From: Glycine soja
Taxonomy: Eukaryota; Streptophyta; Magnoliopsida; Fabales; Fabaceae
Reading direction: 5' to 3'
Length of the DNA: 64,000 nucleotides
Assembly (NCBI RefSeq): GCF_004193775.1
Contig: NC_041005.1
Span: 12,402,501 to 12,466,500, forward strand
Shown here: positions 23,691-35,506 of the stretch, in pieces
Position numbering within the stretch: position 1 is the stretch's first letter
How the letters are laid out: every line of letters begins with the position of its first letter
The notes under the pieces: generated by a model
Database searches by the model: none
What the model saw: only the letters and a program-made list of their open reading frames with translations
Told to the model about the DNA's origin: nothing
Translations under genes and position numbers: made by a program

Positions 23691-25340
23691 AAATGTTATG
23701 ATACATGTCACATCTCAAGATAAGCATTAGTCCCACCGAACTTCTTGTTGCACACAGTGAGCCCATTCTTATCTCTCACAAGTTAACTCACTCCCTACCA
23801 ACAAGATACAACCTTAGCTCATTTTTGACATCTCATGCTAGATTACTTGCACAATGGCATCTCATTACAACACATATCTCATAACAATCATTATTATGCC
23901 TCTTATAGCATGATATCACATGTTCATAGTCAAGGAATAACATTCTAAAGCATAATCCATCCACACACATCATGTATGAATTCAACTAAGCCATATTCAA
24001 GGCAATCTATCTTAATTCTATATCACTCACTCATCTCAACAACTATCCACTTTGTATTATGGATAATATAACATTTCTTAAGTTTTGGATATTATCTCAC
24101 TCATTCTCTATTATGTGTCTATGACGCCTGTAGAGTGTAAATGTGATATTCTTATTTTGTTGTAAATCTAAGATAATTATATACAAATTCTATGTTGAAC
24201 TCAAAAGCTAGTTTAATTGTTTACTATGCCTAAAAGTCTCATTTAAACTAATGGGTCAATATAAGTCTAGACCCTAGCAAAATAAAAATTATTGTAGGTG
24301 TTTCATGAGTAAACTCAATTTCATGGGCTACCTATGAACTTTAGTGACTAGTGTCAGAAAGCACCAAAGTTTATTCACAAGAAGCGGGGAATTCACGAGC
24401 TGGTTGTGATCTTTGAATTTTGGGAGTTCTACATTGGTTCACGGGCAATAGAGAATTCACAGGTTGGTTGTGATCTTTGTTGTCATGTCTGAAAGTGTTT
24501 CACGGGCTGGATGTGATCTTTGTTGCCCTGTTTGAAATTATTTCACGGGCAACATGAAATTCATAGGCTGGTCGTGAACTTCGCTACCCTATTATCCTAA
24601 GTCACAATTTTTTTTTTTCATTTTTTGCACAATTCCTTACCTAAGGGTCCCTAGCACTCCATAACTCACTCTAAGCTTGTAGGATTGAAGTCTAATCCAT
24701 CACAAAACACAAAATACACATGAAGAACAAATTAAATGCATACAGTCATCAAATCATAGAAATCAATTCTAAGAACATAAAAAATGGGTAAATTACCAAA
24801 CACAAACCATCAATTCATGACAACAAGAAAAAGTATTTTAGGGTAATTACAACTCGTCTAATCAAATTAAAAACAATTATAATAAAACAAAATGTAAACT
24901 ACACAATTAACTTGAGATCTAAGATCAACCCTATTACTCACAACCAAACATCCATTATAAATCATTATCTAATCCCTAACGTTACCAATATAACCAAGAT
25001 GGGGAAAAGGGGAAAATAATCAAAATCATATAGTAAAAGAGAAGGGAAAGGTAAGGGAAACACTCATCTAAAAAAGCACATAGATAAGCTTCGAGGCTTG
25101 GGTCTCCAATGTCTATTCTTTCTTTTCTTTCTCAACATCATCTCTTCTCTTCTTTTCTCTCTCCTTACTATTTCATGACGACTAAGGTTCATCCCTTTCT
25201 TTCTTCTCTTCTTATAAAACCTAGAGTAATGTAGTGTTTGGGTGGGTTTGGTTCCTTACTAGACCCCAACTCCTCTCTTGGGATTCTATCACTTCACTCT
25301 ACTAATTCCTAACACTAGGATATTATAATATATACTAACA
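23690..25340 (-). mobile_element. Possible second LTR-like sequence, minus orientation
   Basis: This non-coding stretch is richer in C and A on the plus strand and has the build of a plant LTR on the minus strand: a TATA-like TTTTATAAGAAGAGAAG (about 25205-25221) is followed by a CT-rich leader containing tracts such as CTTTCTTTTCTTTCTC. Around 24392-24590 a motif close to TTCACGGGCTGGTTGTGATC recurs four times (starts near 24392, 24456, 24499, 24560). I could not find clear TG/CA ends or a target duplication, so both boundaries and the assignment are tentative. Confidence 0.3.
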
Positions 25341-25394
25341 ACAACACTTAACATATAATAACAATAATCACAAAATAATAATAATAATAACTAC

Positions 25395-27150
25395 AAGAGT
25401 AAATTACATTGACATCCCTTGAGGTTTTGTTGAATTGCACAAATATCCTAATTTTTTTACCCTTACAATGACCTTCCTTATCGTTTTTTTAATCCTTTAA
25501 AGATTTATGTTTTAATTTTAGTCCTTTAAAGATTTTTTTTTTGTTTTAGTCTATGTTATCAAGTAACGACGTAACAATGATATTGACAGCCCATTGACTT
25601 ATCACATCATTAAGGATTTAGATAGGACAGTTACACATAACTTTTTGGGTAATTTGTGTTTTTAAATTCTCATCTTCAAAATAGTTGATAACGTCAGACC
25701 AATTGATGAGGGATTTAAAAACACAGTTTACAAAAAAAATTACACTTGACTACCTTGTTAGACTCCTTGATAACATGACAGGTCAATGGGTGATAAGAGA
25801 AAATCACAAGGTCAATGAGTGATAAGGGAAAATCACAAGTGTACAGTCATTGTCAAATAATAAATATTGAATTCATATGGACCACATTTTTTAACTTAGC
25901 AATTATCACAATTAAAATAAAAATTAAACAACTAGGAAAAGATTTAGAAAATCAAATTAAAGATAAAGATAAAAATAAGATATAGAAGATAAGTGAATAT
26001 TTAATTGGGATTAAATTCAAATTTTGGAATCGAAGTTTCACACCGAGACTCTTGTTCAACTACTCTAATAATTCAATGTTCTTCTGATTTTTTTAATGAC
26101 GAATTAATCCAAGATAATCTTCGTTGTCTTTTAAGAAACAAATATGTGTTTAATTGTATTAACTCCTACGGTCGTGGTGGCTATGTTCAATTAGATATTT
26201 TACAATATTTACTAATTCATTTTATCCATCTAGGATTAGTTCTACTATCATGAATTAAACTTAAGTTCTCTTCTTATGGTTCCAACATACTAAGTTTACT
26301 TCTCAATTCATTCCTAAGTGTCTAACATCATGCAAATAGTGATCAAGTCTCAAGCATATATAAAAAGCAATAAGAGAAGAATTAAAAGAAAAAAATTGAA
26401 GAAAACCTCGACTATTTAGATTAATTAAACAAATGTAAAGTGCAATGCCTTAATTCCATAACAAAGATGACTTATGGCACATAGCCATGGAAACTAAAAC
26501 AAAAAAGAAAGAACATCAAGCTGGAATAAAGAGAGAAGGAGGAGGAATCCTATGCTCTTGCTCTATGCCGTCAATGCATCAATAATTAAGAACCCTCAAT
26601 TAGAGTCTATAATGCTCAATTACAAAATATATTTAAAAATAACAAAGCATAAAATATGTTCACGCTGACGCTCCGTGATCATGGTCATGGGGCCATGATC
26701 TTCTCAAGAAGCTTTAGATAAATACAACATATCCTAAGTAAAATGTTATGCAAAAAATGACCTAAAGTGTAACACATCAATAGGCTGTTAACATTATTGT
26801 TACGTCAAGGGAAAACATTGTTATTGAATTAGTGGCAACTTGTCGCTACTCTATCAAAATGGAAGTTTATACCACAAGAACATTGGTGAAATTTTTTGTC
26901 CCTTGAGGTTCTAAAGGAAGAACACTAATTCTGTGGGAGTTTTTATGTCCATTAGATTTTGTTTTGTCAAAAATGTGTCATGGACTTTCCTAAATATATT
27001 TTGCATGTTTTCTCTTAAAAAATGTTGTTATTACGTCATTAGTAACATTGTTACAGGAGAAACTAAATAGTTTTTTTTAAAAAAAAAAATCTTTTAAGGA
27101 CTATTTTTTTTAAAAGAACTAAAATAAGAATATAAAAAACAGAAAAGTTA
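25395..27150. repeat. Possible large imperfect inverted repeat
   Basis: Near the left, TTTAGTCCTTTAAAGATTTT and AGTAACGACGTAACAATG (about 25515-25580) are mirrored near the right by AATCTTTTAAGGACTATTTT and ATTACGTCATTAGTAACATTG (about 27030-27110). The interior holds no credible gene; the frame at 26005-26253 has no known domain. It may be a non-autonomous transposon carrying other sequence, or two copies of one repeat in opposite orientation. Confidence 0.3.
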
Positions 27151-27936
27151 CAATTACTCCAAACTATATTATCAATATGTTCAATCCAGAAAACTAAACT
27201 AATTACTATGGTCATTTGGTAATATAAATGCCTCGTTAAACTAAATGTGACATAAAATAGGATTTTGGTTACAACCTAACTTTTTTTTTTTTTTGTTAAG
27301 ACAGAAAATAGGATATAACTATGTTTCCCTTTAACCTGCACATAAAAGTGACAATTAACTTATTTATGCACTCCAACATTATAAAACCTTAACTCTACAA
27401 CGATTTTGGGTATGAGTTCATACTACCCGGCATGCATCGTTCCTGTTTTACTTGCCATATACAGAGACTTTAGATTACTTTAACCACAGTATTATTAATT
27501 AATGCATTAAGTTCGCATTTTAAATGCTATCGTTGTGTAGTGAAACAGTTTGTGAAAGGCGATAAAGACATGTTAACATAGTGAATAAATGGAGCTCTCA
27601 AAGATTAAACCAAACACTGAATTACAAATCATCACAACTCGTAAATAATACCATTCCCAACGACCTTTCATGCTTATATATATAGGACAAGGAGGAGCAT
27701 ATAGTACTATAATATATGCATATCAATCGACGAGTCTTAAATTGCAGTCTAAAAAGTAATTATATACCTCGACAAAACGATAAATAGAAAATGACAAACA
27801 GATATATCTTTCTGGAACAAATATAGATATCCAGAAGAGCAGGACAGCTCGAAAATATTTTAATATTGATTAGTAAAGCTTTAATACGGTTGCTTGTCTT
27901 TTTTTGAATTATTAATAGGAAAACTTACATCTTCTC
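27151..27936. other. Intergenic DNA, nothing recognised
   Basis: AT-rich sequence with no supported gene, RNA or terminal repeat. Confidence 0.55.
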
Positions 27937-28506
27937 AATAAGGGTGTAAATAAGTTAAATCAAGTGCAACACTTGAAATTTAAGCTTGATTTACAAAAAT
28001 ATGGGTGATTTAAATTTGACTCATTTATTTAAATGAGTCTTATTAAAAATTTGGATTTGACTTGTTTAAAAAAAATAAAATTTGACTTGTTTAATTCATT
28101 TAAAACTTAATTATTTTTTAATTTGCAAAAAAAATATTAAATTATTTTTTAACTCCAGCAATTTAGTATTTAATAAATTTTTAATAATAATTCTGTAAAA
28201 AATATTTTTTTAATAATATATAATAATTTACTAATAAAAATGTGTTAAACATATTATATGATACTGTGAAATCTATATAATTTTAACTCTATATATTGTA
28301 GAATCTATATAGTTTGAATTTCTCTCTATATAAATAAGTTGTTGATGTCAAGTTTATAAAATTTGGACTTAATTCCTTTAAATAATTGAGTTCAATCTTA
28401 AGTTTGAGTTTGTTTATTTAATTAAATAAATAATAAACTTGATCGAACATTTGATAAATCAAATTCGAAAAATTCATAAATAATTTGACTCATTTACGTT
28501 CTTATT
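27937..28506. mobile_element. MITE-like inverted-repeat element, about 0.57 kb
   Basis: The left end AATAAGGGTGTAAATAAGTT and the right end, read on the other strand, AATAAGAACGTAAATGAGTC match at most positions and continue into AAAT. The interior is AT-rich and partly self-complementary (TTTGACTTGTTTAATTCATT and its mirror). No open frame. The target site is not resolved. Confidence 0.45.
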
Positions 28507-31500
28507 TCTCACTTCCCACGTTTAACTCTCATCTACCTGGTGGGAGAGAAAGAAATAAGTAAAATGTAAAGTAAATAAAAATAAGAATGAGAATGAGAAA
28601 TAAGTGAATGAAATTAAGCAAGGAAAAGAATAAAATTAGAAGTTTTTGATTTAAGAAAAATAAAGAAAAAAAATGGAGACAAGAAAAGTGTGTGCGTAAT
28701 CGGTAAAAATTAAGTTAAAATAAAAGACACATAAATCGTGAGTTCATCTTACAATGCAAGATTCAGGTGGTAACACGCTATTATGCAAAATCCATTATAT
28801 TATTATGCAAAAATTGAGTATAGACACAGTTCCTTATGCATTTCTTTGTTGTGTGTAAATAAATTCGAACCAGACACACCACTTTTTATTTCTTTCTACC
28901 ATATTTCATATATACCAAACAAACTCACTTTTTTGCTTTCTCCTATTTTTACGTCTCCTATTCCATTTCTTTACCGTCTCTTCACCACCAAATGTATCAA
29001 AATAAAAATACATATGCAATAACTGTAAAGATATTATTAGACTTTTTTTATCCAAAAAAAATTGTATTGATTAAAGGTACAAGGGATACCTAAAACTCAT
29101 ATACAAGATATTATTAGCCATAGTTAAGTAATAAAGATTATATAATTCGAAATAGCGTGTAAGTTTGTATGTTTAGCTCTAATAGCTAGACAACCAATAG
29201 AGCTGGGTATTGGACAAACCTTTACTGAATGTTTAGCTTTAATAATTAAAGAAAGAAGGATTGGATTGAGATTGAAGAGAGGATCAAAGCCATTCCAGGT
29301 CCCAATGTTTATTGTCTCATGGATCTCTCGTAATAGAGGTACTGGGTCCAATAATAGAGATGGCTATTATTCCAAAAGAAACAAAATATTTGTGTTATTT
29401 CAATTAATTAGTTTTTGTATTTTTTTTCTTCTTAACTCGCCTCTTTTAAGATAAAACCAAAATTAAAAATGAAAAAAAAGTAAATTTTACGTTTTTACCC
29501 AAAAAAAAGTAGTCAAATCAAATTAATGATTCTGAAATATCATTGGATCTCTATACTTCTTGCAAGGTAGTGAATGATTCCGAACCTTGCTCATTCAAAG
29601 ACTGAATGTGCCTTAGGTTTTTTAATTATATAAAAAAAGTGGTACGTAATTCCATTTATTTTAAGATTTCTTTTTTCCAGAAAAAAGGAAAGTCAATTTT
29701 TATTTTTTATTATAATTTTAATTTGAATTTAGTAAATTAGTATTTTGATTTTTTTAGAATTTTATTATAATTTTAATTTATAATTAATGCATCTTTCCTA
29801 CAAATATTTCCTGAAATTTCTAATCAATGAAACTTAAAATCGACCCATAGGTTTTTGTTAGAATTATTCTTATATATAAAAATGGTTTATAACTCAGTTT
29901 TTTTAAAATAAAAAAAAAACTCATTTCAACAAACTTGCAATTGGTGCTGAAATTACGAAATAAATTTCTTTTTAATTCATTTTGATAAGTTTCATGCTAA
30001 AACTTATGACATAATGTGTGTTTGGATGATGGTTGATAAAATTAATTTTGAATGAAATTGATTTTGTAAAATTGATTTTGAAGTGATATGATTTATGTTT
30101 AGATGTTTTATTATAAAATCAAGTTAGAAGTAATATTTAGTACAAAATTTTAAATCTAATGCATAAGTTAATCAAAGTTGTTTCAATCCAACATTAATTT
30201 TGAATTCTTCTTTAATGTGAAACTAGACTTATAAAATTGCATCCAAAATCAATTTTAAATTCGATCAAAATCAATTTTCCAACGTTAAACCAATGAGGCA
30301 AATAAGCTATAATGTAAAATAAACTTTATTGATTCAAAATTGCTTCGCATGGGACTCACGAGAGATACTATACGACAAGCAGGAACTTGTAGAGGACCAT
30401 TTATTAGTGAAATTAGTTTTGGTCAACCAGTAAAAGAATAAAACAAATGCCTCCACATTTTTCACTAGATGTGATTTGAAAAATATGGAAGAAACTGAAA
30501 AGCTACAGATTTACAGAAGGCCAATTTTAATTTTATATCAATAAATGTTAATTGCTAGTTTTTGTTAGAATATTAGTGTGAGAGATTTGAATTCAAGACT
30601 TAATCTTGTTTCTCCCTTCAACCACCAAACCAACCCTTTAACTTCATACAAAACCAAATTAATTTGTTAGATCACAATATTAGTAACTGTAATGGAGAAA
30701 AAACTGCTAGATAACAAAGGTTATGTATTGAAGCTTTGGCAAAGGTAAGGTGCTCAATAATAATATATAAGTTGAAATATGAAGGTTCGTATACTTGGAC
30801 AAGGAGGATTGACACGAGGACAATGGTTTGATGCTAGATATACACAACTGGTTTGGTCAAAAGCACTTGGTGGTCCATTAGCTGATAGTGATAAATAAAT
30901 AGTACATAACATGCTTAAATTTATATAAAAAAAACAAAAAGAAGAAGAAGAAAATGTACATTCTGTTATAAGAGGATATTAATGTAAATATTTCTTTGGC
31001 TAGAAATGAAGAAGGCATGTGCTTGAATGCATGTGTGACACCTTAACTTAGATGATGATAGCTATGATGCAATTCCAATTTGAGACGGTAAGCTTTAGGT
31101 CATTAAGTACTATAGTAGTTTGCACAATGTAATTGAAGCTAGTCATTTACTTGCAAAACATGCACTTAGTTTCTCGCGGATTGACATATTACAGTCAAAT
31201 ATTTAAAATCTTTTAAATTTCATGTGTCTTTCAACTTCAAGTTGACTGTATAATTAAGTTTCCTGCATGTTTTTACTTTTTATTGTAATAAATCCCATCT
31301 TTAATCTTTAAATTCGTACAAGATTAAACTTCAATTTTTCCATTTTTCACTTCACATTCTCTCACTTTATTAATCCTAATAATTTACTTGTAAGGTCACC
31401 TTCAACTGAAGTGTTTTGATTGTTTTTGTTTATTAAGAACACATCCATTAGTTTAATTATGGTGAAGTTGTTTAGCACAATTTTTGGCTCTTCAAAATGT

Positions 31501-32244
31501 CACATGATACTTAAGAACTTCAACAAGTTTTCTCTCTAACAGTGTAAATCAGAAACTTAAAATATGTTTTATAATTGTCTTAAAATTTTCAAAAACAATT
31601 AAGTACAGCAGTTTACATAAACAACGATTCTTATATAAGAAATTTTGCATCAATTGCTCTCCAATAGTGAAATTACATAAAAGTTGGTTCTTAAATTTAA
31701 AAACCTCATAAACATTAATTCCCATTAAAGACGCTCAAAGTATTTTCTTTTTGTTGATACAGCAAATGCTTACTTACACACCAGTTCTTATATTATTTTG
31801 GGCTTGATTTTTTTTAGACAAACTTGATAGCATGCTAAGACATCACAACATCTACTGCAATCTATTGATAAAAAAAATATGTATTGCAATCCCAATTAAG
31901 TTGACAATCCAGCAAGATACCAATCACCTACACTGCAGGTATGCAGCACACTAAAGTATTATTATATCAAAAAGAAAGAAAATACAGAAGATTGAGATTT
32001 TGGGGCCCTGTTGCCTATATACTTTTAAATAACTGTTCGGTGGAATCAGGTGAGATTCGGTTCAGAGACAGTCATATAGTTTAGATCTACGTACCGAAAC
32101 TGTACGATGGCACTGGATGCACACCACTGTGGCTGTGGAATGCCTGCACAGAGATTCTCACACTCAAGTAAATTCATGAATAAGTAAGGGAGTAACGAGT
32201 AAGAAATAAAACTTCTTCATACCTAGCTCTAGTTTATATATATA
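28507..32244. other. Intergenic DNA with scattered common repeats, no gene
   Basis: No gene is supported. Around 30010-30290 a stretch rich in AAAATTGATTTTG resembles a widespread legume interspersed repeat (starting GTGTGTTTGGATGATGG). The opposed frames at 29124-29454 lie in a patch with more balanced base composition, but neither strand gives a domain I recognise. A 39-codon frame at about 30781-30900 is likely chance. Confidence 0.5.
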
Positions 32245-32270
32245 CTAGTTAGTAAGCGTTCCGCTGTATT
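32245..32270 (-). mobile_element. Helitron-like 3' terminus
   Basis: On the minus strand the sequence reads AGCGGAACGCT (stem AGCG/CGCT, loop GAA), then TACTAA, then CTAG, followed by T. A short hairpin about 6 to 12 bases before CTRR, with T as the flanking host base, is the signature of a Helitron 3' end. The stem is short, so this is suggestive only. A second, longer hairpin end lies at 32501-32530. Confidence 0.4.
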
Positions 32271-32500
32271 TTTTTTTTGTTTTGGTATTGACATTGTGGT
32301 TAGATTAAAATTTTAATTTTTTTTACTGTTTGAAAAATGAGAATTTGAGATAAATAAATAATTAAAATTAATAATACAAAGTAAAGTAGATTTTAGTTGG
32401 AGTGCATTAAAGTTTTAATGGATGTAAGAATAACAATAATTTGAAAAGAGTTGCATACCTAAGCTTCAAAGAAAAGAAAACAAAATAAATGAGTTAGTAC

Positions 32501-32530
32501 CTAGTTTAGTACCCATACATGCGCATGGGT
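32501..32530 (-). mobile_element. Second Helitron-like 3' terminus with 6-bp stem
   Basis: On the minus strand ACCCAT-GCGCATGT-ATGGGT forms a hairpin, followed by ACTAAA and CTAG. This resembles Helitron ends more strongly in its stem than the one at 32245, but the next base is G instead of the expected T. The shared TACTAA(A)CTAG tail suggests two related ends, nested or side by side. Confidence 0.4.
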
Positions 32531-32902
32531 GTGCCGAAAAATTATATTTACAATATAGTTATAGGTATAAAGTTGTAACATTAGACAATATTATCATGTA
32601 TTCAATTGAAAATTAACAAAATGAGAACAAAAGTGAATATAAGCTAAAAACCTTATGATAACACTTGAAACTAATTTGAAAGTAAGTAAAGCATAATTAA
32701 GTGCTGGATTAGAAAACTCAAAGATAATGTACGCAAATTTTGTGATTAAAAGGCTCTCCATCTAAAGTCAATTTTTGACGTATTTCACCCGTCATTATAA
32801 ATAATGCAGCATTCTGCAAAACCAAATGAGTGAACCTTTTTTCTTTCATAAAATAATACAGTATCATGTGCGAACGTACGGATAAGCTCCAAAATTAAAT
32901 GT

Positions 32903-35506
32903 ATAGTATAATTGTATACATTTAATTATAACCGTGTAAAACTTATTAAATAAGAACAAAAACTAATATGATTGAAATATATAATATATTTTATAAAATA
33001 ACATTGTCTATTTAGCTTCGATGATATCCATGGTTATTAATATTTTAAAATTTTATAAATAATGAAATACATATTTAATTTTATTAAGATTATTATTGTT
33101 AAATATGTTGTTAGCATATTATTTACAAAAGACTAAAGTATGAAATAAGAATTTAAAACCGTCAACACATTGAAATGCATGAATGATAAATATATTGCAA
33201 ACAATTGTTCAGACTGATTTGGATTATCAACTTGACAATTAAAACATGAGAACAAATCAAAATAGTTTTTTAAAATTTAGAAAACAAAATTAAACCCAAA
33301 AAATAAAAAAATATTTAATCTTATGTTTATATACAGTTATTTTGTAAAAAGACGTATAAATGATGGTTAAGATAAGCATGAATAGAGCACCACAAGATTG
33401 TATCTTATTCGTTGATTATCTTCATCTCCGTCCATATACTCAACGACGATAATAAACAAATATAGAAAAGAGAAAATAAATATTAATAACAATAATAGTT
33501 ATCATAGATACTCACATAGTATAATTGTAACTGTGAAGAAATTATTTAATTAGAACCAAAACTAATATGATTGAAATATATAATATATTTTATAAAATAT
33601 CACTGTCTATTTAGCTACAATGATATCAATCGTTATTCATATTTTAAAATTTTATAAATAATGAAATACATATTTAATTTTATTAAGATTATTGTTATTA
33701 GATATGTTATTAGTATATTATTTACAAAAGACTAAACTATGAAGTAAAAATCTAAGATTGCTAATATATTAAAATGCATTCATGATAAATATAATGAAAA
33801 AAAAAATGTCAGACTAACTTGGAGCATCAGCTTGACAATTAAAACATGAGAACAAATCAAAATATTTTTAAAAAAATTTAGAAAACAAAATTAAACCCCA
33901 AAAATTAAAAGTATTTAATCTTATGTTTATATATAATTATTTTTTAAAAAAATGTATAAATGATAGTTAAGATAAGCATGAATGGAAAACCACAAGATTG
34001 TATCTTATTTGTTAATCGTCCCCATCCTTGTCCATATACTCGACGACGATAATAAAAAAATATATAAGAGATAAAATGAATATTAGTAACAATAATAATT
34101 ATCATAGATACTTACATAGTATAATTGTAATCATGAATAATTTATTTAATTAGAACCAAAATTAATATGATTGAAATATATAATATATTTTATAAAATAT
34201 CAATGTCTATTTAGCTATAATGATATCAATCGTTATTCATATTTTAAAATTTTATAAAAAATAAAATACATATTTAATTTTATTGAGGTTATTGTTATTA
34301 GATATGTTATTAGTATATTATTTACAAAAGACTAAATTATGAAGTAAAAATCTAAAACTACTAACACATTGAAATGCATTCATGATAAATATATTGAAGA
34401 ACAATTGTAATACTAATTTGAAGCATCAACTTGTCAAAGTCATATGATAAATGATTTAATAAAAACATGAGAAAAAATTAAAGTATTTTTTTAAAATTTA
34501 GAAAACAAAAGTATTTAATCTTATGTTTATATATAATTATTTTTAAAAAATGTATAAATGATGATTAAGATAAACATGACAATGAAGCACCACGAGAATG
34601 TATTTTATTTGTTATTGTTGTTCCCTAACATCGTATCCCTCCCCTTCCCATATACTCGACGACGATAATAAATAAATATATAAGAGAGTAAATGAATATT
34701 ATTAATAGTTATCATAGATACTCACATAGTATAATTGTAACAGTGAATAACTTATTTAATTAGAACAAAAACTAATATGATTGAAATATATAATATATTT
34801 TATAGAATAATACTGTCTATTTAGCTTTGATGATATCCATGGTTATTCATATTTTAAAATTCTATAAACAATAAAATACATATTTAATTTTATTGAGGTT
34901 ATTATTGTTAGATAGGTTGTTAGTATATTATTTACAAAAGACTAAACTATGAAGTAAAAATCTAAAACTGCTCACATATTGAAATGCATTCATGACAAAT
35001 ACAATGAAGAACAATTGTAAGACTAGTTTGGAGTATCAACTTAACAATGTCATATCATAAATGATTTAATAAAAACATGAAAACAAATAAAGGTATTTTT
35101 TAAAAATTTAGAAAACAAAATTAAACCCAAAAATAAAAATAAAAACAAGTATTTAATCTTATGTTTATATTTTTTTAAAAATGTATAAATGATGGTTAAG
35201 ATAAGGATGACAATGGAGCATTACGAGATTATATGTTATTCGTTATTCTTATTCCCTAACATCGTTTCTATCCCGTCATTGATTCTAGACAACAATTATA
35301 AAAAAAATGAATATTAATAACAATAATGTTACCATAGATATTTACATAGTATAATTGTAAATGTGTACAACTTATTTAATAAGACCAAAAATTAATATGA
35401 TTGAAATATATAATATATTTTATAAAATAAGACTATCTATTTAGCTTTGATGATATCCATGGTTATTCATGTTTTAAAATTTTATAAACAATGAAATACA
35501 TATTTA
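32903..35506. repeat. Tandem array of about 4.3 copies of a 0.60-0.62 kb unit
   Basis: The landmark ATAGTATAATTGTA recurs at 32903, 33516, 34116, 34726 and 35346, giving periods of 613, 600, 610 and 620 bp. Each unit repeats the same order: ATATGATTGAAATATATAAT, CTGTCTATTTAGCT, ATTTACAAAAGACTAAA, AAAACATGAGAACAAAT, TATTTAATCTTATGTTTATA, ACTCGACGACGATAATAAA. The fifth copy breaks off near 35506 after about 160 bp. Units differ by scattered substitutions and small indels, so the array is not recent. No unit has a conserved long open frame. Confidence 0.92.

Noticed and set aside
26005..26253. 82-codon plus-strand frame
   Set aside because: No domain and no splice or promoter context; it lies inside repeat-like DNA.
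29124..29454. Overlapping opposed open frames in a more balanced-composition patch, considered as organelle DNA
   Set aside because: I could not match either translation or the DNA to any plastid or mitochondrial gene I know; a search would decide.
30781..30900. 39-codon frame starting MKVRILGQGG
   Set aside because: Short, no domain, no leader or splice context; likely chance.
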